DNA from: a virus
Virus record (IMG/VR): IMGVR_UViG_3300033145_001546
Coordinates: 1 to 64,000 of that record
DNA length: 64,000 nt
Strand: one strand, 5' to 3'
Below are positions 17,150-24,875 of the stretch, piece by piece. Position 1 is the first letter of the stretch, and each line of letters starts with the position of its first letter. The position numbers and the translations under genes were made by a program. Below the pieces are notes generated by a model, which saw only the letters and a program-made list of their open reading frames with translations, was not told where the DNA came from and searched no databases.

Positions 17150-18562
17150 CTATTTCGTGGTCTTTTCCGTAACCTCAGTCTCTTTCACTCTCTTTATGGA
17201 GGCCTCTGCTATGATAAGGGCTTGCTTTTCATTAAATCCCCAAACCTCCATCATATACTCCTTGGGTGGGATAAGAAGGTCCACTTCTCCCACCACGTAC
17301 TTAACAAAAGCTTCTGTCTTGGATAAGGCCACTTTCGCTTTATCCAAATCGCTGGGGGCCTCTAAGTCTGGCCAAGTAGCGTCATACCTTTCAGGTGGGG
17401 GCAAAATCCCAAAAATAATCATCCGGTCTATAAACACCCGGATAATCATAGGCATCACATACTCCACCCTGCGCTTAGCCACCCGCTTGTACCATGCTTT
17501 AGCATCTTGTCCCGAAGCCAACTTGCCCTCCTCTGAACCCATAAACACCCGCATAGGCACTCCCAAGGCCAAAGCAATTTGACCCACCTGAACATCCACG
17601 TGTCCTTTGGGGTCTGCTATTTGTGGGGCCATGGATTTGGCCTTAACACCAGCCAAAGCTATATACCGTTGCATACCATCCGCATAGTCTTTAATCTCCT
17701 CTTGGAAAGATTCTTTGGCAGCTGTATCCCATTGTGATGCCACTTCCGGGTCTATTTCATAATTCATTCCCGGATAACCTCCCCTCCAAAACATCTCCCC
17801 GGACCCAGACGTAATTTTCCGCACGTCCAATAATCGGTTGTAAACATTTTTCATTCTGGGCGTGCCTAAAGTATCACTACTCAACCGCCCATCAGCTAAG
17901 TGCAAAACCCTGGTCCAATGTACCTTTACATCACGGGAGGCGTTGGTTTTAGAAGGGTTCTCAAACTTTATATTATACAATACAGGCAGGCCATATCGGG
18001 GGGATGCTAAATCATCTTCCTTCTTATCTATCGTGATGGCACTTTGGTCGAAAGGCTTCAAATACAACAATTTATATTTGGGCTTTCCTACCTGCTTCCC
18101 CTTATTATTCAAACCCACAACTGGTTTGCTCAAAGCTTTCCCATCATCTATGCCTAACAACAATAGCCCAAACTCCCCAATGCCACTGAGAATGTCAGCC
18201 CGTTGGAGATAATGATACACATTCCTCTCCCTTTGCAAATCCCTCCAGGCCTTCTCAAAGGCCGTCTCTTCCGTTTTCTCGTCCTCAAAAATAGTTGGGG
18301 GCAAACTCCAACATTCCTCCGGGTAGATACTCACCACTCTGGCCGCCACACCCTCACGGGTGAACATTCTTTTGTAATCCGAAATGGTAATATCAGTTGG
18401 ATAACGACATTCATAATCTATATCCAACCCCGGATTCAAAAGGGTTGCTATGGTTCGACGACGCAATGTAGTGGCATTTTGTACTACCATAGAAGTAATA
18501 GCCATCTTTTCATTTCGAGACAGTCCTTCCTTCTTTTTGCCCGATTTTCTTGTTTTTGCCAT
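17150..18562 (-). CDS. Portal protein (DUF1073-like)
   Basis: 470 residues. It has the DUF1073 portal pattern: an N-terminal TDITISDYKRMFTREGVAAR and VVSIYPEECWS, a middle LSGIGEFGLLLLGIDDG, and MFWRGGYPGMNYEIDPE. The late helical part LALGVPMRVFMGSEEGKLAS followed by DAKAWYKRV is the portal stem/wing region. Portal forms the dodecameric DNA channel at one capsid vertex and docks the terminase. The gene order TerS, TerL, small protein, portal, MuF is standard. The N-terminus is very basic (KTRKSGKKKEG). Confidence 0.88.
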   Translation of the reverse strand: MAKTRKSGKKKEGLSRNEKMAITSMVVQNATTLRRRTIATLLNPGLDIDYECRYPTDITISDYKRMFTREGVAARVVSIYPEECWSLPPTIFEDEKTEETAFEKAWRDLQRERNVYHYLQRADILSGIGEFGLLLLGIDDGKALSKPVVGLNNKGKQVGKPKYKLLYLKPFDQSAITIDKKEDDLASPRYGLPVLYNIKFENPSKTNASRDVKVHWTRVLHLADGRLSSDTLGTPRMKNVYNRLLDVRKITSGSGEMFWRGGYPGMNYEIDPEVASQWDTAAKESFQEEIKDYADGMQRYIALAGVKAKSMAPQIADPKGHVDVQVGQIALALGVPMRVFMGSEEGKLASGQDAKAWYKRVAKRRVEYVMPMIIRVFIDRMIIFGILPPPERYDATWPDLEAPSDLDKAKVALSKTEAFVKYVVGEVDLLIPPKEYMMEVWGFNEKQALIIAEASIKRVKETEVTEKTTK

Positions 18563-18566
18563 TAGT

Positions 18567-18860
18567 CTAATCCTTTACTTTATCACTTTTGTTATATTCA
18601 TCTTCGCTCATGCGTACCACTTTGCGAACAACCATTTTCCCATTGCCTTGAGACCAATTGCGAACCAAGGCCCTTTGCTTCATGGGTGACAAACTTGCGA
18701 ACCTGGCTTTCATAACGCTACGAACACGAGTCAGGGCCTGCAATGAATTGGGCCTATCCAATCGGGCCATATACTTACTGCCATCCCAATACGTCAACTT
18801 CACCACTTTGATCATTTCTGGCTCAAAGGACGATATTACTGTTTCAACTTTTTCTTTCAT
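18567..18860 (-). CDS. Hypothetical protein between terminase and portal
   Basis: 97 residues, basic: MKEKVETVISSFEPEMIKVV, then SKYMARLDRPNSLQALTRV. It overlaps the terminase large subunit by four bases and ends five bases before the portal start. Function not recognised. The tight packing supports that it is a real gene of the packaging operon. Confidence 0.6.
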   Translation of the reverse strand: MKEKVETVISSFEPEMIKVVKLTYWDGSKYMARLDRPNSLQALTRVRSVMKARFASLSPMKQRALVRNWSQGNGKMVVRKVVRMSEDEYNKSDKVKD

Positions 18861-20335
18861 CGTCTAAACACTGCTCCTAATATTAAATTGCCCGAAGTTA
18901 ATTGATTGAACGCACCACTTGATGCATCCACCTGGTCTTTATATCGGCTATTGGGAAAGAACTTCAACTCCTCCAAATAGGCCGTATTCCAATCGCCCTC
19001 TACCATAACCACATTCCCATTATTTACTTGCACTGAGAACGGGTCTGCCCTCAACTCTTTAGAGGCCTCACTGCCACTGGGCTTGTCTATTCTCACCCGG
19101 AAACCCGCCAACATTCTCACAGTCCTCTCCGCACTCTCTTTACCACCGCTGCCCGGTTCCTGCTCTACTCCTATATCTACGGCTGTAGTATCTATGCGGG
19201 CCGTGCGCAAAATGAGTTTCTCACGGGCAGCACTATCCAGTCTTAATCTCTCTAATCCATAAATCCAAAATCTCCCAGCCCTATCCTCCCCCATCTTCAA
19301 TCCCACAGTAAAAGCCCCCCGGCCTCCCAATGTAGCCGCCTTGTCCCAAAATCTAACTATCCGCTTCATTTTCTCCGGGGCAGACACAGCCAATTGTATT
19401 TTATCAGTTTGGAACATGCCCCCACCCGCAGGTATCGGAGTTTGCAAAAACTGGGAAGCGTAGTGGTAACCACCCTTGGCCTGCTGTTCCGTCAAAAACT
19501 TTCGGGTAATACGAACTGGATCCATCAAGCCATCTTTATACTTTTTCCTCAATTTCTTGGGCCTAATATCTTCCGTCACCTCTGCAGGCAGGCGAATGTG
19601 CTTAATACCCAGCTTGGTATTCTTGCTGCCCATCTCCCGTTCCATTCTCCGGACCTCTTGGGCCTCCTCTATCATATTGGTAGTACAATCATTTTGATGA
19701 AGCCGCTGCATTATGAGAATAGTAGGGGTAATGCTTTTATCTTTTTTCCGAGTGCTTAAAGTTGCACCCATCCACTCATTGGCAGTTTTCAATGTGACAT
19801 CACTGGCTGCCAGCTTGGGGTCCAATGGATCATCAATAACTATGAAATCAGCATGCTTGCCTGTAATAGAACCACCCACCCCCACTGCAATCCGTGTTCC
19901 ACGTTTCGTATTGTAAAACTGGCTTTTGGCCTTGGCGTCCGGTCTGATGACAACTTCTGGAAATATCCGCATATACTTATCACTCATTATGATATCACGG
20001 CTTTTGAGTGCTAAATCCATTGCTAATTCTGCACTATAGCTGCCTCCAATGAATCCTGCTGTAGGCATCCGGGTCCATATCCAAGGCGGCAAAAATACTG
20101 ACCCCACTGTAGACTTGGTAGAACCAGGAGATACATTTATAATAAGGTCATGAAGTTTATGCTTGCCAGCAAACACTCTTTCACAAACCTTTTGTATTGC
20201 ATCGCACATATACTCTACGTGCCAGTTCCATACAGGAGTTTTGGTTTCTATGGTATCCCAAAACTCTTTCACGAATTCATAGTAGCTTTCCCGGCATATA
20301 GATGCAACCAAGTTGTCTTCACTAACTTTTACCAT
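18857..20335 (-). CDS. terL: Terminase large subunit
   Basis: 492 residues. The ATPase has a deviant Walker A (NVSPGSTKST, residues 68-76) and Walker B IVIDDP (165-170). The C-terminal nuclease shows its acidic residues in RFWDKAA (D331), VEQEPGSGGK (E391, E393) and YKDQVDASSGAFNQL (D467, D470). This is the motor that cuts concatemers and pumps DNA through the portal. The relationship to P22/T4-like headful enzymes or others cannot be fixed without alignment. It overlaps the small subunit by 14 bases. Confidence 0.93.
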   Translation of the reverse strand: MVKVSEDNLVASICRESYYEFVKEFWDTIETKTPVWNWHVEYMCDAIQKVCERVFAGKHKLHDLIINVSPGSTKSTVGSVFLPPWIWTRMPTAGFIGGSYSAELAMDLALKSRDIIMSDKYMRIFPEVVIRPDAKAKSQFYNTKRGTRIAVGVGGSITGKHADFIVIDDPLDPKLAASDVTLKTANEWMGATLSTRKKDKSITPTILIMQRLHQNDCTTNMIEEAQEVRRMEREMGSKNTKLGIKHIRLPAEVTEDIRPKKLRKKYKDGLMDPVRITRKFLTEQQAKGGYHYASQFLQTPIPAGGGMFQTDKIQLAVSAPEKMKRIVRFWDKAATLGGRGAFTVGLKMGEDRAGRFWIYGLERLRLDSAAREKLILRTARIDTTAVDIGVEQEPGSGGKESAERTVRMLAGFRVRIDKPSGSEASKELRADPFSVQVNNGNVVMVEGDWNTAYLEELKFFPNSRYKDQVDASSGAFNQLTSGNLILGAVFRR

Positions 20336-21053
20336 CTTTTTTCTCGTCCCGTTTCCGGATAGCCTCTAATATAGCCTTACGCACCTCTATCGACAAATCT
20401 AAGGTGTCTATGTCCAGCGTATTGACCTCTACTGCTCCCCGCACATCTAACTCCACCTTCTCGTTATATCCCCTGTCTCGATTGATCGTCCTGTTCGCAA
20501 AGATAGTAGCACTACTATCACCACCTGCTATTAACTTAGCCAAATGATCCTCAAAGAAATTCTTTTTGTGCCAATGGATCTCATCCACCAGATTCGAGAA
20601 ATCACTATCATGCTCTTTCCACCGATTAAAGGTAGACCGGGATATATTCACTTTCCTCAATGCAGAACTAATCGAAAAGTTATTCACAGTCCAAGCATAG
20701 AAAAACAGATGTTGTCGCATGGTCTTGCCCCCAGCCACCAATATCCGCTCAATTTTCTCTACCCCTGCACCTGCTTTGTCCAATGCATTGATACGATCCC
20801 ATGCTTTCCTCACTTTCTTGCTTAACCGCTTATAAACATAGTCCGAAAAGACTGCAACTTTGCCATCCTCATTCTTATAAGCCTTTCGACCCATCCGTAA
20901 GGCCATTCTAAACATCTTTTTCTTTTTTTCCCAGGATACCAATGTGGCATGGGAAATCCCCAGAATTCCTGCAATCTTAGTTTCATTCAAACCACTGGAA
21001 GCTAACTCATAAGCTCGGAATATAAAAATGTCTTTCCATTTGGTAGTTGCCAT
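20322..21053 (-). CDS. Terminase small subunit
   Basis: 243 residues from the ATG at 21053, preceded by AGGAGATATAGGATT; a GTG 24 bases upstream is possible but lies before the ribosome site. Two helix-turn-helix segments are visible: SGLNETKIAGILGISHATLV (residues about 20-40) and FSISSALRKVNISRSTFNRW (about 125-145). The C-terminus (DTLDLSIEVRKAILEAIRKR) resembles the end of other phage small terminases that binds the large subunit. It is the first gene of the leftward operon, next to the divergent control region. Confidence 0.8.
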   Translation of the reverse strand: MATTKWKDIFIFRAYELASSGLNETKIAGILGISHATLVSWEKKKKMFRMALRMGRKAYKNEDGKVAVFSDYVYKRLSKKVRKAWDRINALDKAGAGVEKIERILVAGGKTMRQHLFFYAWTVNNFSISSALRKVNISRSTFNRWKEHDSDFSNLVDEIHWHKKNFFEDHLAKLIAGGDSSATIFANRTINRDRGYNEKVELDVRGAVEVNTLDIDTLDLSIEVRKAILEAIRKRDEKKDGKS

Positions 21054-22368
21054 AATCCTATATCTCCTATATAACACCTAAAAACCAATAAACCTTATGC
21101 AAATGCAAACACCCGAAAAATTATTTTTTTTAATAAACCACCAAGTCTTTTCCCAAAATTTTCTCTATATATAACGAGTGGCCATAGATGCATATTAAAA
21201 ACTTTATATTCTGCATAAGTACCTAAGTCTTTTTTCGACTTCTCTATTCGATTCTATTATAGTACATGCACGTCCGAATTATTCGTTTTTCGGACCGTAT
21301 ATCGACTTTCCCCGAATTTCCGACCCTTCATCATCCTTTCTACCCCTATAGTCTCTTTTCCCTATTCTTACCTATCTTAAGTCCGATATACTCCGATTCC
21401 TTTTTTCCTTTTCCTTTTTCTTCTCTACCCGATTTTCTACTTACCTATCCCCCGGTTTTTTTTCCTACTTCTTCTATCCTATAAGTTTGCATGTCTTTCG
21501 GGTATCCTTACCTAAAATAAACTCATGCATGCCTTACTCTTATATCCTTTTATCGACTTTCGATTCTTACCGTCTCCCTTCGATTCTAATAGACTTTTTC
21601 GTTTATCCATGGTATAGTATCGGTCGGGCTCCGTTCGTCGATTCTCGTCGAAATCGCCTTTTCTCGGACGGTATAATCTACCCGGTCTTTTCGTCTTCGT
21701 CCGGGAATTCTCGTACTATAGCTTTATAAGCTTTCGGGTCGTATAGAAAAAAGCTATTTTCTTAAAGATTTTTCGGCCTTTTCGATACCGTAAAGGACGA
21801 TTTTCGTTTTTTATCATTTTTCTTAAAGATTTTACTTTACTCGGACGATTAAAGTAGTATAATCTATATAGTCCGGGGGGTTTCCCGGACGGCTCTTTAA
21901 TACGCGAATATCGGCTTTAAGGTTTTTCGGGTTTCCCGGACGGTAGGATTTTCGGTCCGGTCCGGGAATTCGGAAAATCTAAAAGGGTCTTTTTACCGTA
22001 TCCGGGAAACCGATTTTTTCTTTCCGTTTACGACCGATAAGCTTTTATAACTAACCTCCGTTTTTCTTTTTAGGATTCTCGAAAAGGGTCCGGGACGTTT
22101 TCCGGACGGTCTATCCGAAAAGCGGAAAATAAGAAAAGGCGAATAACGGATAGTCGAAAGACGTCCGGAATTCCGAAAACGAAACGCCGATTTTATATCG
22201 GGGAAAAAACGGAATTCCGAACTATCGCGAAGACGAAGTAAGTCGCCGAAGAATATTCGACCGGCCCGGAAAGATATACGGTCCGGGGAAGGTTTTCGAT
22301 AACCTCCGGTCGATTCTTATTAGTAATAGAAAATCGAAAACTTTACTTTAAGCGAAAGGGAAAGAAAA
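21054..22368. other. Divergent non-coding control region (1.3 kb)
   Basis: The region separates the leftward virion operon from the rightward early operon, so both sets of promoters should lie here. The first 200 bases are AT-rich and ordinary. From about 21,260 on, TG and CA almost disappear. Between 21,817 and 22,368 there is no TG or CA at all, so no ATG, GTG, TTG or CTG exists on either strand. Several CCGGAC/GTCCGG hairpins occur (21,871-21,890 and 22,089-22,112). Short frames at 21,266-21,729 have no ribosome sites and are not called. An origin of replication could be here but no standard iteron set is seen. Confidence 0.7.
21835..21863 (+). promoter_or_regulatory. Possible early promoter
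   Basis: CTTTAC, 17 bases, then TATAAT (21858-21863) followed by CTATATAG. The -35 is poor, but a consensus TTGACA cannot exist here because it contains both TG and CA. TATAATCTA also occurs at 21672 and in the promoter at 29068-29096. Confidence 0.3.
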
Positions 22369-22375
22369 ATGAAAA
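22327..22375 (+). repeat. Leader duplicated in front of the first two early genes
   Basis: The block beginning AGAAAATCGAAAACTTTACT and running through GCGAAAGGGAAAGAAAAATG into the first codons occurs at 22327-22375 and again, identical, at 22685-22733. It carries the ribosome site and probably other expression signals of both genes. Confidence 0.85.
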
Positions 22376-22632
22376 CGAAAACGAAAATCGAAAACTATTT
22401 AGACGCTCTAAATTCTCTCGGTTTCGGAACGCCGTCTTCCGACGACGATTCCGGGACGATAATATTAGACTCCGGCGATATTATCGAATTATCGAAATTC
22501 GAGCGGGGCGGGAAGGTTTCGACCGAAGACCGAAAAGTCTCTTTTTATTTTTCCGGCGTCTCGGATCTTATCGAAATTCTCTCCGGCGGAAAAGTCGTAT
22601 ATACGACCGCCGGAGAGACCGACGAGTTTTAA
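22369..22632 (+). CDS. Early hypothetical protein 1
   Basis: 87 residues starting at the ATG behind AAGCGAAAGGGAAAGAAAA. No family is recognised. It contains no Cys, His, Gln or Trp and no Met except the first, because its DNA has no TG or CA after the start codon. Synonymous choices follow the same rule (no NCA, no GTG, TTG or CTG codons). The middle has DSGDIIELSKFERGGKVS and a strand-rich KVSFYFSGVSDLIEIL. It is the first gene of the rightward operon and could be an anti-host early protein. Confidence 0.7.
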   Translation: MKTKTKIENYLDALNSLGFGTPSSDDDSGTIILDSGDIIELSKFERGGKVSTEDRKVSFYFSGVSDLIEILSGGKVVYTTAGETDEF

Positions 22633-22647
22633 GAGTCTATAAAATAC

Positions 22648-22667
22648 GGTCCGAGAGAATCCGGACC
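22648..22667 (+). terminator. Intergenic hairpin 1 (GGTCCG/CGGACC)
   Basis: Stem GGTCCG and CGGACC with loop AGAGAATC, followed by GGTTTTTATACG, lies 15 bases after the first early gene. It is terminator-like. The same loop and arms return at 26317-26338, and GGTCCGG hairpins close most early genes. Confidence 0.5.
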
Positions 22668-22726
22668 GGTTTTTATACGCTTTTAAGAAAATCGAAAACT
22701 TTACTTTAAGCGAAAGGGAAAGAAAA

Positions 22727-22963
22727 ATGAAAACCGAAAAAACGGAAAAACGAGTAGAGTCGATTCTCGGAAAGGAAGCTTCGATTCTTTTCGATTCGGA
22801 ATTCGAGAGGATGGGGATTTTCCAGGTAGAGAATTCCGATTCGGAAAACGAAAAGTTACTTTCGGAATTTCTCTCGGCGGTCGGAAAAACGGTTTCGGAA
22901 ATCGACCGGGAAATTCTAAAAGGAATTATAAAAGAAGAATTAACCTATATAAACTCCTTCTAA
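22727..22963 (+). CDS. Early hypothetical protein 2
   Basis: 78 residues, charged and helical, starting MKTEKTEKRVESILGKEASI. It has one internal Met and one Gln and no Cys, His or Trp; these two codons hold nearly the only TG and CA steps in the neighbourhood. The end KGIIKEELTYINSF is a helix. Its leader is an exact copy of that of the preceding gene. No family is recognised. Confidence 0.7.
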   Translation: MKTEKTEKRVESILGKEASILFDSEFERMGIFQVENSDSENEKLLSEFLSAVGKTVSEIDREILKGIIKEELTYINSF

Positions 22964-22995
22964 TTCTCCTTTTCGAGTAAAAAGCCTATAGACTA

Positions 22996-23016
22996 CCGGA
23001 CCCGAAAAGGGTCCGG
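22996..23016 (+). terminator. Intergenic hairpin 2 (CCGGACCC/GGGTCCGG)
   Basis: An eight-pair stem with a GAAAA loop, followed by GTCTCTATACGCTTTT. It follows the second early gene and precedes the tandem repeats. Confidence 0.5.
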
Positions 23017-23018
23017 GT

Positions 23019-23102
23019 CTCTATACGCTTTTAGAGTAACTCTATACGCTTTTCGAGTAACTCTATACGCTTTTCGAGTAACTCTATACGCTTTTCGAGT
23101 AA
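23019..23102. repeat. Four tandem 21-bp repeats
   Basis: CTCTATACGCTTTTCGAGTAA is repeated four times head to tail; the first copy has AG in place of CG before AGTAA. The 21-bp period is two turns of the DNA helix, so identical faces would be presented to a binding protein. The repeat contains no TG or CA. Confidence 0.9.
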
Positions 23103-23105
23103 AAA

Positions 23106-23271
23106 GACGAATCGATTAAAGACGAATCGATTAAAGACGAATCGATTAAAGACGAATCGATTAAAGACGAATCGATTAAAGACGAATCGATTAAAGACGA
23201 ATCGATTAAAGACGAAAGACGAATCGATTAAAGACGAATCGATTAAAGACGAATCGATTAAAGACGAATCG
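23106..23271. repeat. Tandem 15-bp repeats (11 copies)
   Basis: GACGAATCGATTAAA is repeated with seven copies starting at 23106, a 7-base truncated copy at 23211, and four more from 23218. The last copy runs into the leader of the next gene. The arrays have no unique spacers. The element could be an iteron set, a protein-binding array or a variable-length spacer. Confidence 0.9.
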
Positions 23272-23293
23272 TATATTTTAGAAAGGGAAAGAA

Positions 23294-23542
23294 ATGAGTA
23301 AAAGAAAAAGCGTAGACGAGAAAATCGGGAATTTACTTCTTTCGGAAATATCGAAAGTCGATTTACTTTTTTCGATGTATACCGAATATTCCGAAAAACC
23401 GGAGATGGAAAAGCGAATAATCGAAGCGATAGTAATATATAATTCGCTTCGGGAAAGAAATCTTATCCCGGAAAATTCGGACGTAGAAGACTATAAATCG
23501 GCTTTCCCGAATATAAAAATGATTCCCCTAATGGAGGTATAA
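23294..23542 (+). CDS. Early hypothetical protein 3
   Basis: 82 residues starting MSKRKSVDEKIGNLLLSEIS. It is helical and has no Cys, His, Gln or Trp, though several Met. It starts behind TTTTAGAAAGGGAAAGAA, directly after the long 15-bp repeat array. No family is recognised. Confidence 0.65.
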   Translation: MSKRKSVDEKIGNLLLSEISKVDLLFSMYTEYSEKPEMEKRIIEAIVIYNSLRERNLIPENSDVEDYKSAFPNIKMIPLMEV

Positions 23543-23557
23543 AAAGCCTATAGACTA

Positions 23558-23578
23558 CCGGACCTTCTCCGGGTCCGG
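23558..23578 (+). terminator. Intergenic hairpin 3
   Basis: CCGGACC and GGTCCGG arms with loop TTCTCCG, inside the recurring block AAAAAGCCTATAGACTACCG. It is followed by GTCTCTATACGCTTTT and then two 15-bp repeat units at 23597-23630. Confidence 0.5.
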
Positions 23579-23661
23579 GTCTCTATACGCTTTTAAGACG
23601 AACCGAATTAAAGACGAACCGATTAAAGAATAATTGAAACTATTTTAGAAAGGGAAAGAAG

Positions 23662-23862
23662 ATGGAAAACGAAAAAGCGAAAAAATTTGGAGTAAAATGC
23701 TATCGACATGCTTCCTCAATTTTCGGAGAGGCGACCCGCTGGGCGAAAAAAGCCGATGGAAACCGTATCGAATTCGATACGGTAGAAGAAGCGGAAAGAT
23801 ACGCCGAAAAAAGAAATAACAAAGGAATCTTAAATTGCGAGTATTTCTTTAGCCGAATCTAA
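23662..23862 (+). CDS. Early hypothetical protein 4
   Basis: 66 residues, MENEKAKKFGVKCYRHASSI, with a basic, aromatic C-terminus (EYFFSRI). Composition is nearer normal than in the genes before it: Cys, His and Trp are present, each bringing a TG or CA. The central FDTVEEAERYAEKRN resembles a short alpha/beta motif seen in small DUF-type phage proteins, but no assignment is made. Confidence 0.65.
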   Translation: MENEKAKKFGVKCYRHASSIFGEATRWAKKADGNRIEFDTVEEAERYAEKRNNKGILNCEYFFSRI

Positions 23863-23892
23863 GCCACCGAAGTATAAAAAGCCTATAGACTA

Positions 23893-23913
23893 CCGGACCT
23901 TCTCCGGGTCCGG
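23893..23913 (+). terminator. Intergenic hairpin 4
   Basis: CCGGACC and GGTCCGG arms with loop TTCTCCG, in the same GCCTATAGACTACCG block as hairpin 3, followed by the second 21-bp repeat array. Confidence 0.5.
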
Positions 23914-23915
23914 GT

Positions 23916-24020
23916 CTCTATACGCTTTTCGAGTAACTCTATACGCTTTTCGAGTAACTCTATACGCTTTTCGAGTAACTCTATACGCTTTTCGAGTAAC
24001 TCTATACGCTTTTCGAGTAA
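23916..24020. repeat. Five tandem 21-bp repeats
   Basis: Five exact copies of CTCTATACGCTTTTCGAGTAA, the same unit as at 23019-23102. Copy number differs between the two arrays (four and five), as expected for slippage or unequal recombination. Confidence 0.9.
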
Positions 24021-24023
24021 GAA

Positions 24024-24107
24024 GACGAACCGATTAAAGACGAACCGATTAAAGACGAACCGATTAAAGACGAACCGATTAAAGACGAACCGATTAAAGA
24101 CGAACCG
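24024..24107. repeat. Six tandem 15-bp repeats, variant unit
   Basis: GACGAACCGATTAAA occurs six times; it differs from the 23,106 array by one base (AACCG for AATCG). Two-copy versions of the variant stand at 23597-23630 and 24510-24540, also between a hairpin and a ribosome site. Confidence 0.9.
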
Positions 24108-24130
24108 TATATTTTAGAAAGGGAAAGAAG

Positions 24131-24451
24131 ATGAAAACGAAAGAGTTTATGAAATTAGTCGAAAAGGCGATGAAGAAAATCGAATCGGAAAACGTCGAAG
24201 AACTAATCGAAAAAGCCGAAGATTATTGGGAATCCGGTATAGCTATTCGATTTTCGCCGATGGATGAAGAAAATGAGACGGAAATCGACGGAGTATATTC
24301 CGAAGAGAAAATTGAATTCGAGCGGCTCCGATGGTTGGCTGCTGCTTGGGCTTCCGTACTTAAAACCCGAAAACTCTTAGAAGGTCATCCATCGGCGAAA
24401 TTAGACGAAATCGAAAACGACTTAAAAGGAGACTTAATAGACGTTCTTTAG
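24131..24451 (+). CDS. Early hypothetical protein 5
   Basis: 106 residues, acidic and helical: MKTKEFMKLVEKAMKKIESE, then a middle IRFSPMDEENETEIDG and a Trp-rich RLRWLAAAWASVLKTRKLL. No Gln or Cys; several Met and Trp. TG steps are more frequent here than in genes 1-3, marking the fading edge of the depleted island. No family is recognised. Confidence 0.65.
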   Translation: MKTKEFMKLVEKAMKKIESENVEELIEKAEDYWESGIAIRFSPMDEENETEIDGVYSEEKIEFERLRWLAAAWASVLKTRKLLEGHPSAKLDEIENDLKGDLIDVL

Positions 24452-24470
24452 AATAAGAGCCTATAGACTA

Positions 24471-24491
24471 CCGGACCCGAAAAAGGTCCGG
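24471..24491 (+). terminator. Intergenic hairpin 5
   Basis: CCGGACC and GGTCCGG arms with loop CGAAAAA, following the same CCTATAGACTA block, then GTCTCTATACGCTTTT and two 15-bp repeat units (24510-24540). Confidence 0.5.
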
Positions 24492-24573
24492 GTCTCTATA
24501 CGCTTTTAAGACGAACCGATTAAAGACGAACCGATTAAAGAATAATTGAAACTATTTTAGAAAGGGAAAGAAG

Positions 24574-24798
24574 ATGAAAGCACCGAAAAGTAGAATCATC
24601 AAAGAGGCAGCCGAAAAAGCCGGCATCCCGGTCGTGGTCGCAAAATTATCAGAGCACGTTCACCGAGTATTTCGCCCCAAAAGAGAATTGGGTCGATGCA
24701 CCTTTTGCGGGTCTACAGTTGTGATAATAAATGAAGAGTGGACTTGCCTGATGTGCCGCACTTCAGGGGATAAACCGAAAAGAGCACGCCGAATATAA
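24574..24798 (+). CDS. Small zinc-ribbon protein
   Basis: 74 residues. A zinc ribbon is visible as RCTFCGS and EWTCLMCRT (two CxxC pairs 16 residues apart). The N-terminus is basic (KAPKSRIIKEAAEKAG). This gene has ordinary base composition, in sharp contrast to the preceding ones, although its leader (TTTTAGAAAGGGAAAGAAG) is of the same type. It could bind nucleic acid or a host protein. Confidence 0.65.
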   Translation: MKAPKSRIIKEAAEKAGIPVVVAKLSEHVHRVFRPKRELGRCTFCGSTVVIINEEWTCLMCRTSGDKPKRARRI

Positions 24799-24875
24799 GA
24801 GTGTGCCGGATAGGGTCTGAACTTTCGCAGGCCTGTTCCGATATACTTTTGAGACTTATTTTGAAAGGGAAAGAA

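Larger units (their letters stand above)
21260..24560. other. TpG/CpA-depleted island
   Basis: Across this stretch the dinucleotides TG and CA are nearly absent on both strands, while CG is raised (24 CG counted in the 180 bases 22,081-22,260). Between 21,817 and 23,294 the only TG/CA steps before the next start codon are two start ATGs (22,369 and 22,727), one internal ATG at 22,811 and one CA at 22,823. The depletion covers intergenic DNA, repeats and coding DNA alike. It is strongest at 21,820-23,290 and fades through 23,662-24,451; the genes from 24,574 on are normal. Confidence 0.9.

Noticed and set aside
21266-21729. Frames of 72 and 80 codons in the control region
   Set aside because: No AAAGG-type leader, ordinary start context absent and an improbable low-complexity composition.
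21054-22368. Alternative genetic code or stop reassignment in the TG/CA island
   Set aside because: Genes use TAA and TAG as stops with normal lengths and protein character; no frames run through stops.
23106-24107. CRISPR-like array in the early region
   Set aside because: The 15- and 21-bp units follow each other without unique spacers, and no cas-like gene is nearby, so they are plain tandem repeats.
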